Shown one piece after another: positions 8,668 to 17,719 of a stretch of DNA of 64,000 nt (position 1 is its first letter; each line of letters starts with the position of its first letter). The notes under the pieces are model-generated. The model saw only the letters and a list, made by a program, of their open reading frames with translations, did not search any database and was not told the DNA's origin. Both the position numbers and the translations under genes were made by a program. Location of the stretch: assembly GCA_947494825.1 (NCBI GenBank), contig CANLWN010000001.1:434001-498000 (forward strand), given 5' to 3'. Origin of the DNA: an uncultured Flavobacteriaceae bacterium. Its GTDB lineage: Bacteria > Bacteroidota > Bacteroidia > Flavobacteriales > Flavobacteriaceae.

Positions 8668-8979
8668 TTAATTTCTTAAAACGGCTCTTAAGTTAACAAT
8701 TCCGAATCCGCTCTGCACCTTGCCTTGGTAACCCAAAAAGATGTTGCCAACTAAGGATATTTCCTTAATAACACCATTTTTATTCTCCGTCGCCCGGTTA
8801 ATATTGTTGGAATTTTCCATTCTCGCACCAACATTAACAATACCATATCCACTTTGTTCTCGAACAGAAACTCTATATGGAACCAAGTGTCCTGCTGAGG
8901 TAGATGCACCTCCTAGAGTTCCATTCTGATTTTTTGATATCCAATTAGACAAATAAACTTCTGTTTTTACTTGACTCAT
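8668..8979 (-). CDS. Small protein with internal duplicated SG[YF]GIVN motif
   Basis: 103 aa without signal peptide or membrane segment. Two matching segments, QSGYGIVNVGARMEN and QSGFGIVNLRAVLRN, about 47 residues apart show an internal duplication, suggesting a beta-rich fold of two repeated units. It is the first gene of the presumed operon with the small membrane protein (107 bp gap) and the OmpA/MotB-like protein. The family is not recognised. A lectin-like or pore-forming fold is conceivable but cannot be argued from sequence alone. Confidence 0.6.
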   Translation of the reverse strand: MSQVKTEVYLSNWISKNQNGTLGGASTSAGHLVPYRVSVREQSGYGIVNVGARMENSNNINRATENKNGVIKEISLVGNIFLGYQGKVQSGFGIVNLRAVLRN

Positions 8980-9816
8980 AATGCGTAGCTTGTTTTATGT
9001 GTTTTACTCGTTTACAAAAACAACTTTTAATATCATACACCAAAATGAAACTATACTCTCAAATGAGTGTTTTCAGGGACAAGCAAAACGTAGGAAGTCA
9101 ATTCTTTGGAGCGGGGTAAGCGTAAAGGATTATACCTTTTGATGCTCAAAGTATACATCTCCATAAGACAAATCAATACCCATTCATGGGGATTTTTTTA
9201 AGCTTTGGCAAGTAAATTCAGTGAGCAATGACATACTCCCCTCCTTCGTTCCACTTCGGAGGACTTCGCACCCCCTACTGCCCTCCTACGCTGAAAATCA
9301 CTCGGGAGGGCGTGTCGTAAACTTGGAAAAGAATACCCTCACTACACTGTGTTCCATAACTTCGTTTAAAAGCAATAGTCTAGCGACAACCAAACTTTTC
9401 TGAGGCCAATTTTCACCTAAGTTCAATCAAAACTCTCCCACTTATTCCCATACACACCCAGTTGTTACTTGGGTTTTTCCTTCTACACATTTTATCACGA
9501 GTTTCACTATAACGATTTGACACAAACATGGATTTTCTCCCCTAGGTCCCCACTACCCGATATTGGATTTTTCCAAGAGCAAAATACCATGAGAACCGCT
9601 GAAAACACAGGTAGCTCCGATCTATAATAGGCTCCTTTTCTGTGCCATTTAAACAACACCGATTATGAACATACAGTGTCCTTACACTTACTCATTTCCG
9701 GAGTAAGACTTAGCAGGAAAGTCTAAAAAAAACCTGAATAAGGGGCCTCCTGGTGGTGATTTTTTACCGCTAAAAGTGGATATCAAACCAAATTAACTCA
9801 AAAAAAAACTGAAATA
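8980..9816. other. Non-coding stretch with mosaic repeats
   Basis: About 840 bp without a convincing gene. The part 9228-9335 carries the recurring ACTCCCCTCCTTCG, CCTCCTACGCTGAAAAT and GGGCGTGTCGTAAACTTGG modules. The remainder upstream of the metalloprotease shows no feature I can name. Confidence 0.6.
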
Positions 9817-11106
9817 ATGAGAACACTTTTACTTAGTATCTTGTTCATGCTATCTGGCAGTTCCTATGCCCAGATGTGCGGCACAACAGGAATTGATGGG
9901 AATACTTCCAAGAAAGCAAGAACAACCAGTCTTACCAATAGGATAAACAGTAACGCCCCTATTGTTATCAATCTTTACTTCAACATCCTGAATGCAGGAA
10001 GCTCATCCAATGTTACGGTGCAACAGTGCAAGGATGCCCTGGTAACATTGAACCGAAGATATGCTGCATCCAACATTGTTTTCAGGTATAATGGATATAG
10101 GAACTATTACAACAATGCTTCGGCAGTAATCAATTCCCGAACAGAGTATGAAGGACTAAGAAACATTAACCGAAATACAAGCAGTATCCAGGTCTTTTTA
10201 ATCGATGGATTTAATATCAACGGCAATACCGGAATCATTGGTAGAGCGGAACTTCCAGGTAGGTTTATGGCTTTAAGAAAAGATTACAGGAACTCCTTTG
10301 TCTTTGCCCACGAACTTGGACATAACCTGAACCTGTTCCATACCTTTCATGGTATGTCTTGTGAAAGGGATAATAGCATTCCTGAAGAACTCGCCAACGG
10401 CTCTAATTGTGCCTCAGCTGGAGATCTGGTATGTGACACTCCAGCTGACCCTTGTATGAACCAGGGAACTGTCAACAATCAGTGTGGGTTTACCGGTAAT
10501 AATACGTATAGTCCGGATACGCGTAATTTTATGTCGTACACCAGGTTAAATTGTGGGAACAGGTTTACCGCGGGCCAGATCAGCAGAATGCGCGAGGCCC
10601 TGGTCTTGAACGATGATTTGCAAACGGTACAGGTATCGGCCAGCCAATTGGCGAAACCCTTAAAAATATCCTCTACCCGGACAAACTACAGAAGGACCCG
10701 CACAAGGGGCGGATGCTTTAATATTTCTTATTGGGAGACGGACAAACTTCAATTTCAAAGAGGGTTCAACTATAACATTCGGGTGACCAATAGGACATTG
10801 AATACTACATCTACCTATAATTTTACTGCAACAACAAACCCTGTTGTCAATGTTTCGGTCAGTTCTTACTCCTACAATGCCAAAATAACGAGTTATAGCC
10901 CCAATCCTACTTATAGTTCCCGTGGAAGTGCGGGATATGTGAGCTATATACATTGCCCTATATGGATTCCTTTAATGACCACCGAAACGGCTGGCATACA
11001 ATCGGGGCCAGATGCGCAGATACGACCGGGACTCTATGCTGTTCCCATCCGCGATGAGCGGAACGAGCAAATAATAGAAACGCCCAAGATGATGATACGA
11101 AATTAA
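9817..11106 (+). CDS. Secreted M43 (pappalysin/cytophagalysin-type) zinc metalloprotease
   Basis: 429 aa with an 18-residue signal peptide (ending SSYAQ). The zinc-binding site HELGHNLNLFH is at residues 165-175 (HExxHxxGxxH, metzincin type) and the Met-turn NFMSYT follows at about 237, with paired Cys residues between them, as in family M43. The catalytic domain fills residues about 45-260. The C-terminal ~165 residues are a beta-rich region of unknown type, without a clear T9SS sorting signal. It probably digests extracellular protein. The ATG follows an A-rich leader, typical of this phylum. A lipoprotein gene starts 12 bp downstream and may be co-transcribed. Confidence 0.88.
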   Translation: MRTLLLSILFMLSGSSYAQMCGTTGIDGNTSKKARTTSLTNRINSNAPIVINLYFNILNAGSSSNVTVQQCKDALVTLNRRYAASNIVFRYNGYRNYYNNASAVINSRTEYEGLRNINRNTSSIQVFLIDGFNINGNTGIIGRAELPGRFMALRKDYRNSFVFAHELGHNLNLFHTFHGMSCERDNSIPEELANGSNCASAGDLVCDTPADPCMNQGTVNNQCGFTGNNTYSPDTRNFMSYTRLNCGNRFTAGQISRMREALVLNDDLQTVQVSASQLAKPLKISSTRTNYRRTRTRGGCFNISYWETDKLQFQRGFNYNIRVTNRTLNTTSTYNFTATTNPVVNVSVSSYSYNAKITSYSPNPTYSSRGSAGYVSYIHCPIWIPLMTTETAGIQSGPDAQIRPGLYAVPIRDERNEQIIETPKMMIRN

Positions 11107-11118
11107 ATTATCGATGCG

Positions 11119-11676
11119 ATGTACAAACGAAATCCATTTTTAGTATTACTATCGCTATTGTTTCTATCCATAGGCTGTAGCGACGGACAAGAGGGATTAA
11201 AAAATCCGGCAGATACCCTTCCCCCACCCACACGGTCTGGCAAACAGGTCTTTGCCTGCCTGATAGACGGGAAACCTTTTATATCGGACACTACCGGCTT
11301 GGGGAAACCTTCCGCATTTTACAGTTTTAGCGATGGAGCCTACACCCTGGATATTGGTGGATCAAAGTATAGGAAACAACCAGGGATTTCTGTCGGGATA
11401 ATTGCAGATGCTGTAGCTGCACTTACAGAAACCGAATATGACCTTGTCACACAAGGTCGTGGGAAATTTAGTGCCGGTTATGTTTTGTGGGGAGATGGTT
11501 TTCCTGCTCCGGTAGGTACAAGAGACAAAATGCCCGGAAAGTTGATCATTACCCGCTTTGATCAGGATGCCCAAATTATTTCGGGCACCTTTGAATTTAT
11601 ACTGTTCAGCATTGATGACTCGCAGATCCACGTCACCGATGGCCGGTTTGATATTATTTATAAGGACCAAAGCTGA
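11119..11676 (+). CDS. Lipoprotein, DUF6252-like
   Basis: 185 aa. Lipoprotein signal with Cys20 (SIGCSDG), a Pro-rich linker, then a compact beta domain beginning ACLIDGKPFISD and ending ISGTFEFILFS...VTDGRFDI. This beginning and end are typical of a family of Bacteroidota lipoproteins of unknown function. It follows the metalloprotease by 12 bp and may be part of the same transcript. No catalytic residue pattern is seen. Confidence 0.75.
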   Translation: MYKRNPFLVLLSLLFLSIGCSDGQEGLKNPADTLPPPTRSGKQVFACLIDGKPFISDTTGLGKPSAFYSFSDGAYTLDIGGSKYRKQPGISVGIIADAVAALTETEYDLVTQGRGKFSAGYVLWGDGFPAPVGTRDKMPGKLIITRFDQDAQIISGTFEFILFSIDDSQIHVTDGRFDIIYKDQS

Positions 11677-11702
11677 TACTTACCCTCTATATAACGACTC
11701 CC

Positions 11703-14700
11703 CTATCTATCCCTGATAGGGCCTCCATCGGTAATGGTCCAGTTGTAGTTATTGATTAACCTTGCCCGTGCGGCTGCAGCGCTTCCCGGACTGTAACTGG
11801 AATTGCCTCCGTGAAAAGTAACATTATTTTGTACTGCCTGCGCTTCCCACCCCGTAAGCAGTGCATTGTAGTTGGGCGTGGACAAGGTAACCCCCAAGAA
11901 CATAAAATCCATACTGGCAACGCTGGTTACATTCCAATTGCCGATGTTCCTATCAAAGCTAGTGGCCATGTAGAACATCTGTTCCATATTTGTAACGGCG
12001 CCCGTGTTCCAGTTTCCAATGTCCTGGTCAAAGCTGGTCGCATCCCTGAACATGTAGCTCATGTCCGTTACGTTGTCCACATTCCAATTACCGATGTTCC
12101 GGTTAAAATTGGATGCATTTTGAAACATCCATCCCATATCGGTGACTGCACTTACCTCCCAGCTACCAATATCCTGATTGAAGACGGATGCATTAGCGAA
12201 CATCCGGTTCATATTGGTAACCTTGCTTACATTCCAATCACTGATGTCCTGGTTGAATTTGGAGGTAAAACTGAACATCCCTTTCATATTCGTGACATTG
12301 GCCACGTTCCAACTACCAATGTCCTGATTAAAATTGGATGCGGCCAGGAACGTATTTTCCATATTCGTAACAGCGCTTACATCCCAATGGCCTACGGGGT
12401 CATTCATGACTATGGCCCCAGCAAACATGCGGTACGTACTGGTCACACCAGACAGGTCGGGTGCATCTGTGGTCGTAATGCGAAGGTTGTTACAGCCCGT
12501 AAAAGAGTCCGCCATGGATGTCCAGGGATTGGTGCCCCATTGGGTAATGGCCGTAATCTTGCTTCTGTTTTCCGTGTCATTAAAAAAATTGATGCGCGGA
12601 AAGCTACCGGTGATGGTCACACTATATTCTCCTGCTGTTACATAGTTGTGCGAAGCATTGCCTGTATGGCCAGTGGTGGTGGTACCGTCTCCCCAGTTTA
12701 CCGTGTAGTTATATCCGGTACCGGCAGTAGGGATGGTAATCTGCTCGTTGGGTGTGGTGGTCCGCCAAGTGGTGATAAATTCATCCGCACAATACCGGCC
12801 GCCATCGATAATCGTCCAGTTATAGGTGTTTACCAGGGTATTTCTGGCGGTTTCACCATTGCAATATTGGCTGCCGCCGGCATTGAAATTAACATTTGGT
12901 CGCAAGGTCCGTGCACTCCACCCCATAAGCAGGGCATCATAGTTAGGGATGGACAAGTCGATGCCCAAAAACATATCACGCATATCCGTAACCGAGCTTA
13001 CATCCCAATTTCCTAGGTTCTGGTCAAAGCTGGAGGCGTTCCTGAACATCCCCCTCATATTCGTAACGCTACTAACATTCCAATTGCCAATGGCTTGGTT
13101 AAAGCTAGTGGCATTCTGGAACATGGCGTACATATCAGTGACGTTGCTTACGTCCCAGTTCCCGACATCCTGGTCAAAGCTGGTGGCATTATAGAACATA
13201 TATTCCATATGGGTGACCGCACTTACGTTCCAATTGCCAATGTTCTTGTTAAAACTGGTGGCACCATAGAACATATAAGGCATATTTGTAACCGCACCTA
13301 CGTTCCAGTTCCCAATGTCCTGGTCAAAGTTGATAGCATACCAAAACATTCTACCCATATTGGTGACCGCACTTACGTTCCAACTGCTGATGTCCTGGTT
13401 AAAATGGGTTGCCGCCCAAAACATACTTCCCATGTCAGTGACATTGCTTACATTCCAACTGCCAATGTCCTGGTCAAAGCTAGTGGCGCCATAAAACATA
13501 TTGCCCATATTGGTGACCGTACTTACGTTCCAGTTGCCTATGTTTTGGTTAAAGCTGGTGGCAAGATGGAACATAAAGTTCATATGGGCGACATTGCTTA
13601 CATCCCAATTTCCAATGTCCTGGTTAAAATTGGTGGCTCTCCAGAACATATAGCTCATGTTGGTTATGTTACTTACATCCCAATGACCTATGGGGTCGTT
13701 CATGTCTGAGGCACCAGCAAACATGCGGTACATGCTGGCCACTTCGGACAGATCGGGTGCGTCCGAGGCCGTAATACGGAGATTGCTACAACCGTGAAAT
13801 GCACTTTCCATGGAGGCCCAGGGGTTGGTGCCCCATTGGGTCACGGCTATGATCTTGTCCTTGTCGCCCTCATTGTTAAAATAGATCCGGGGAAAAGTAC
13901 CGATAAGGGTCACCGTATATAATCCTGCTGTAGTATAGGTGTGGGAGGCGTTGCCCGTGTGACCTGTAGTAGTGGTGCCGTCGCCCCAGTTTACCGTGTA
14001 GTTATATCCGGTGCCTTCAGTGGGGATGGTAATCTGCTCGTTGGGCGTGGTGGTCCGCCAGGTGGTGATAAAAGCATCGGTACAATCTTTGCCATCATCG
14101 ATAACTGTCCAAGCATAGGCGTTTATCAACGTATTTCTGGCGGCTTCGCCGTTACAATATTTACTGTTACCGGCATTAAAGTAAACATATCGTTGCAGCG
14201 TCCGTGAGCTCCAACCGCTAAGGAGGGCATCATAGTTGGAAATGGACAGGGTACCGTTAAACATATTTAGCATATTGGTGACCCCACTGACATCCCAATT
14301 GCCGATGTTCTGGTCAAAGTCAGATGCCCGATAGAACATAGCATACATGCTGGTGACCGCACTTACGTCCCAATTGCCAATATCCTGGTTAAACCGGGCA
14401 GCATCATAAAACATGGAACTCATATCGGTGACCGCACCTACATTCCAGCTGCCAATGTCCTTGTTAAAGCTAGAGGCTCTCACAAACATATATGCCATAT
14501 TGGTGACCGTACTTACGTTCCAATTACCAATGTTTTGATCAAAGTTGGTGGCAGCCCCGAACATCGAGCCCATGTTGGTGACCGAGCTTACGTCCCAGTT
14601 CCCGACGTCCTGGTTAAAGTTGGTTGCATTATAAAACATATAGCTCATATCGGTAACCGCGCTTACGTTCCAATTGCCAATGTTTTGGTTAAAGTTAAAT

Positions 14701-15215
14701 GCTCTCAAGAACATACCTCCCATATCTGTGACAGTACTTGTATCCCATTGCCCTATGGGGTCGTTTATGGCCGAGGCCCAAGCGAACATATAATGCATGC
14801 TGGTCACCCCGGAAAGGTTGGGCGCATCAGCGGCCGAAATACGGAGGTTGCCGCAACCTACAAAAGCCCTCTCCATGGATGTCCAGCGGTTGGTCCCCCA
14901 TTGGGTAATGGCCAGGATTTTGTCCTTGTCGCCCGTACCGTTAAAATAGATTCGTGGAAAGCTATCGGTTATGGTCACCGTATGTTCTCCTGCCGTGGTA
15001 TAGGTATGGGAGGCGTTGCCCGTGTGACCCGTAGTAGTGGTGCCATCGCCCCAGTCTACGGTATAATTGTACCCCATACCCGTGGTGGGGATGGTAATCC
15101 GTTCATTGGGCAAGTTGGTCTGCCAAATAGATACGAACGCGTTTGTTTGGGCAAACCCTTTAAGGCTGATAAGCACGGTCAAAAAAAGGAGGAAACTAAG
15201 CAGTGGTTTTGTCAT
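11703..15215 (-). CDS. Large secreted DUF285/BspA-like repeat surface protein
   Basis: 1170 aa with a 22-residue signal peptide (GFAQ). It is built from three homologous modules of about 370-400 aa. Each starts with a PKD-like segment ([19 protein letters not shown]) and continues with ~25-residue DUF285 repeats of the form NWDVSxVTNMxxMFxxAxxFNQDIG, then a short spacer (YDALLxGW) before the next module. DUF285/BspA-like proteins are leucine-rich-repeat-related surface proteins used in adhesion. The protein ends shortly after the third module with no recognisable T9SS sorting domain, so the exit route is unclear. R1 copy 2 lies about 75 bp upstream of the start. The modular DNA repeats invite recombination. 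Confidence 0.9.
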   Translation of the reverse strand: MTKPLLSFLLFLTVLISLKGFAQTNAFVSIWQTNLPNERITIPTTGMGYNYTVDWGDGTTTTGHTGNASHTYTTAGEHTVTITDSFPRIYFNGTGDKDKILAITQWGTNRWTSMERAFVGCGNLRISAADAPNLSGVTSMHYMFAWASAINDPIGQWDTSTVTDMGGMFLRAFNFNQNIGNWNVSAVTDMSYMFYNATNFNQDVGNWDVSSVTNMGSMFGAATNFDQNIGNWNVSTVTNMAYMFVRASSFNKDIGSWNVGAVTDMSSMFYDAARFNQDIGNWDVSAVTSMYAMFYRASDFDQNIGNWDVSGVTNMLNMFNGTLSISNYDALLSGWSSRTLQRYVYFNAGNSKYCNGEAARNTLINAYAWTVIDDGKDCTDAFITTWRTTTPNEQITIPTEGTGYNYTVNWGDGTTTTGHTGNASHTYTTAGLYTVTLIGTFPRIYFNNEGDKDKIIAVTQWGTNPWASMESAFHGCSNLRITASDAPDLSEVASMYRMFAGASDMNDPIGHWDVSNITNMSYMFWRATNFNQDIGNWDVSNVAHMNFMFHLATSFNQNIGNWNVSTVTNMGNMFYGATSFDQDIGSWNVSNVTDMGSMFWAATHFNQDISSWNVSAVTNMGRMFWYAINFDQDIGNWNVGAVTNMPYMFYGATSFNKNIGNWNVSAVTHMEYMFYNATSFDQDVGNWDVSNVTDMYAMFQNATSFNQAIGNWNVSSVTNMRGMFRNASSFDQNLGNWDVSSVTDMRDMFLGIDLSIPNYDALLMGWSARTLRPNVNFNAGGSQYCNGETARNTLVNTYNWTIIDGGRYCADEFITTWRTTTPNEQITIPTAGTGYNYTVNWGDGTTTTGHTGNASHNYVTAGEYSVTITGSFPRINFFNDTENRSKITAITQWGTNPWTSMADSFTGCNNLRITTTDAPDLSGVTSTYRMFAGAIVMNDPVGHWDVSAVTNMENTFLAASNFNQDIGSWNVANVTNMKGMFSFTSKFNQDISDWNVSKVTNMNRMFANASVFNQDIGSWEVSAVTDMGWMFQNASNFNRNIGNWNVDNVTDMSYMFRDATSFDQDIGNWNTGAVTNMEQMFYMATSFDRNIGNWNVTSVASMDFMFLGVTLSTPNYNALLTGWEAQAVQNNVTFHGGNSSYSPGSAAAARARLINNYNWTITDGGPIRDR

Positions 15216-15292
15216 GATATGGTGGTTTGAGGTTAGTTTTGACCGGAGGCCTCGTAAGCCTGTTCACAGGTTTACCTTCCTTTTGAGGTAAG

Positions 15293-15412
15293 CCCCCGTT
15301 AAATCCCATAAAACTGCGGATAAAATGATTGGAAAGAAAAACCCATGTAACCATCGGGCGTATAGCGGAATAGGTGGGAAAATTGGAGGGGAAATGAGGG
15401 TGTTGACTGGTT
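15293..15412 (-). promoter_or_regulatory. R1 upstream block, copy 2
   Basis: Same landmarks as copy 1 (TTAAATCCCATAAAACTGCGG, GGAAAGAAAAACCCATG, GGGCGTATAGCGGAATAGG, GTGGGAAAATTGGAGGG). It begins about 78 bp upstream of the DUF285 protein start and has the same orientation relative to it as the other copies. Confidence 0.6.
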
Positions 15413-15439
15413 CTTGGGGAAAGTGGTTAGGTCACGAGC

Positions 15440-15560
15440 GGGACAGCCTGCCCTCCCTAGGCAGGTAACGCCAGTACACTTGTCCGCCGAAATGAAATGA
15501 AGGAGGATTATGGTTCAATTGTAGAGGATTCCCGGAAAGACTCCTTCCCTAGCATTTTAT
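15440..15560. repeat. Mosaic intergenic repeat
   Basis: Contains a Gly-rich palindromic CCTGCC/GGCAGG piece, TAACGCCAGTACA, CGAAATGAAATGAAGGAGG and GATTCCCGGAAAG, modules shared with 7000-7085, 23925-24000 and 37135-37220. No gene is present between R1 and 15697. Confidence 0.55.
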
Positions 15561-15696
15561 CTTTCTTGGCCTTAATGACAGCTATTGCTGTTTTGCACCA
15601 TAGAATTGATACGTACCTGTTACTCTGAAAATTCAAATAGCTGTAACGATCTTAAGATATAATCGTCTTGGGTTAAACGACCAAATACGATAATCA

Positions 15697-17190
15697 ATGA
15701 AAAAATTACTGACTATTCTCCTTGCTACAATTTTATTCTCTTGTCAGGAGAATAGAGAACAACTGAATCTTACGGAAGGTGTATACATATCGAACGTTAC
15801 CATAATCTCAACAGAAGATGGCACTTACAGCCCTTATATAGGTCATTTAGTGGTTGAAAAAGGTGGAATCGTTTATGTGGGCAAAGATGGGCCAAGTATA
15901 AGCGGAGCATTTGAACAGATCGATGGAACTGGGAAATTCGTAATTCCAGGGTTGATCGATAGTCATGTTCATATTCCGGGAGTGCAAGGAATGCTTCCCC
16001 ATCATATAGAAAAATACCCTGAACTGGCCACCGGGTTTAAAAGCCAAATGCCGCGAAGCTATTTATACTATGGTTTTACCACTTTAATTGATCTTGGGGG
16101 CATGTATGAAGAAGGTATCACTGCTTTTAACATGGAAGAAGCAAAACCCGATCTATATCATGTGGGACATTCAGGAGCTGCGGTTGCAAATGGCTACCCA
16201 ATGAACAATATACCTATGGAATATCGATTTGAAGCCCTGCCAAATTTCATATATATGGAGAGTCAGGCAGAAAATATACCAGATAAGTATAATCCAACAA
16301 ACCACACTCCCAAAGCAGTGGTCGAGCGTATTAAAAATTCTGGTGCCATTGCTGTAAAATCGTATTATGAATCAGGTTTTGGTCACATGAAGGGGTTGCC
16401 CTTGCCAACCAAGGACATTATGGAAGATTTGCTTATGGAAGCACATTCCAACGGGCTTGTTCTGACAGTTCACGCCAATTCATTTGAAGGACACTCATTT
16501 TTAACAGATATAGGAGTTGATATCATATCGCATGGGCTTTGGAACTGGGAAGAATATAAGGATGTGCCCTCTGATTCTCTTCCAATAGGGATAAAAAACA
16601 TGTTGGATCTGCAAATTGAAAAGCAAATAGGCTATACCCCTACATTGACTGTTATTGAAGGAGAGGAAGCCCTGGTCGATACTGAATTTCTTGATCGACC
16701 TGGCTTAAAAAAAGTGGTTCCCAAAAATTTACTTGAATGGTATAAAACGGAAGAAGCACAATGGTTTGGCAAAAAAATTTTTAGCGGACTTACTGTAGAG
16801 GAGATTCATACAATGTATGACCATGTGCAAGGTCATGCAATGCTAGCTTTAAAGTACCTTTCTGATAACAATGGTCTGATCCTATTTGGCTCAGACACTC
16901 CATCTGGCCCAATTTATAGCAATCAACCTGGTCATAATGGTAATTGGGAGCTTAAATTGATGAAAGAAGCGGGAGTCCCTTTAAATAAAATACTTGCGTC
17001 CGCTACATTTAACAATGCCAAAGCTTTTCATTTAGATTCTTCTCTTGGCTCATTGGCCATCGGAAAAAAAGCAAATATAATTATGATGGCCAAAAACCCT
17101 TTAATGGATATTGAAGCATATGATGCCATAGAGAAAGTTGTTATTGGAGGCAAGGTCATAAAAAGACAAGATCTGGAGGTCAAAGAATAA
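15697..17190 (+). CDS. Amidohydrolase-family lipoprotein
   Basis: 497 aa with a lipoprotein signal (LFSCQ, Cys16). The amidohydrolase superfamily fold is clear: N-terminal beta sandwich, LIDSHVH metal site (His90, His92), a KSYYESGF segment with a candidate carboxylated Lys, metal-binding His in LTVHANSFEGH, and the catalytic Asp400 in LFGSDTPSG. The C-terminus returns to the sandwich (SLGSLAIGKKANIIMM). Such enzymes cleave cyclic amides, N-acyl amino acids or dipeptides, and the exact substrate is not readable. Anchoring implies periplasmic or surface action. It appears monocistronic. Confidence 0.88.
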   Translation: MKKLLTILLATILFSCQENREQLNLTEGVYISNVTIISTEDGTYSPYIGHLVVEKGGIVYVGKDGPSISGAFEQIDGTGKFVIPGLIDSHVHIPGVQGMLPHHIEKYPELATGFKSQMPRSYLYYGFTTLIDLGGMYEEGITAFNMEEAKPDLYHVGHSGAAVANGYPMNNIPMEYRFEALPNFIYMESQAENIPDKYNPTNHTPKAVVERIKNSGAIAVKSYYESGFGHMKGLPLPTKDIMEDLLMEAHSNGLVLTVHANSFEGHSFLTDIGVDIISHGLWNWEEYKDVPSDSLPIGIKNMLDLQIEKQIGYTPTLTVIEGEEALVDTEFLDRPGLKKVVPKNLLEWYKTEEAQWFGKKIFSGLTVEEIHTMYDHVQGHAMLALKYLSDNNGLILFGSDTPSGPIYSNQPGHNGNWELKLMKEAGVPLNKILASATFNNAKAFHLDSSLGSLAIGKKANIIMMAKNPLMDIEAYDAIEKVVIGGKVIKRQDLEVKE

Positions 17191-17719
17191 CTGGGTACCA
17201 CATGTATATTATGGCTATTCCCGATTTTGTGAAAATAGTAGAGCGGTCACCCCAATGAATTTCGGATGTTGAATTGGACTTCATAGCATTAAAAACATGC
17301 ATCAAACCTAAGTACTGGCCAGAATGTATCATTTCTCTTCCTTTTGATTGTAACTTCTTGCGACCACGACTTCCACATTTCAGCATTGTATCACCCTGGG
17401 TAAGCCAGATTGAAAATATCAAATTGTATTTTTTAAATTGTCATCTATCATTCTGGATGGTTTGTGTGCATTTTAAAAAATCACTTAAATGGAATCAATA
17501 AATTGAATTTCAGCAATTTATAAAGAAAACAGGTTTAACTAATTATACATTTTAATTTACCTTTTACACAAGGTAATTACGCTGGAAGCTTTAAAGGCAG
17601 CCTCATTATCTCGCCGTCCGATAAAATCATCCACAGGATAATTTATTTTGCCACGTATTTTAAACACAATTTGTCATCGCTTGCCAACGCCAAAATAAAA
17701 GCTAAGCTTTTTGCTCTTA
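17191..17719. other. Non-coding stretch
   Basis: About 530 bp between convergent genes. Short frames exist but have no convincing start, composition or homology. A small AAAAGC/GCTTTT hairpin at about 17696-17711 may mark the end of the following minus-strand gene, but is weak. Confidence 0.5.

Noticed and set aside
11703-15215. Regularly spaced ~75-bp repeats that could look like a CRISPR array
   Set aside because: They are degenerate codon-level repeats of the DUF285 motif in one open frame, with no unique spacers and no cas genes.
11811-15230. Several long + strand open frames opposite the DUF285 protein, rich in Val/His/Gly-Ile repeats
   Set aside because: They mirror the repeats of the minus-strand gene, which has a signal peptide and well-known motifs, and have no independent support.
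17180-17501. Short frames on both strands between the amidohydrolase and the fusion hydrolase
   Set aside because: No signal, no convincing start, and composition like non-coding DNA.
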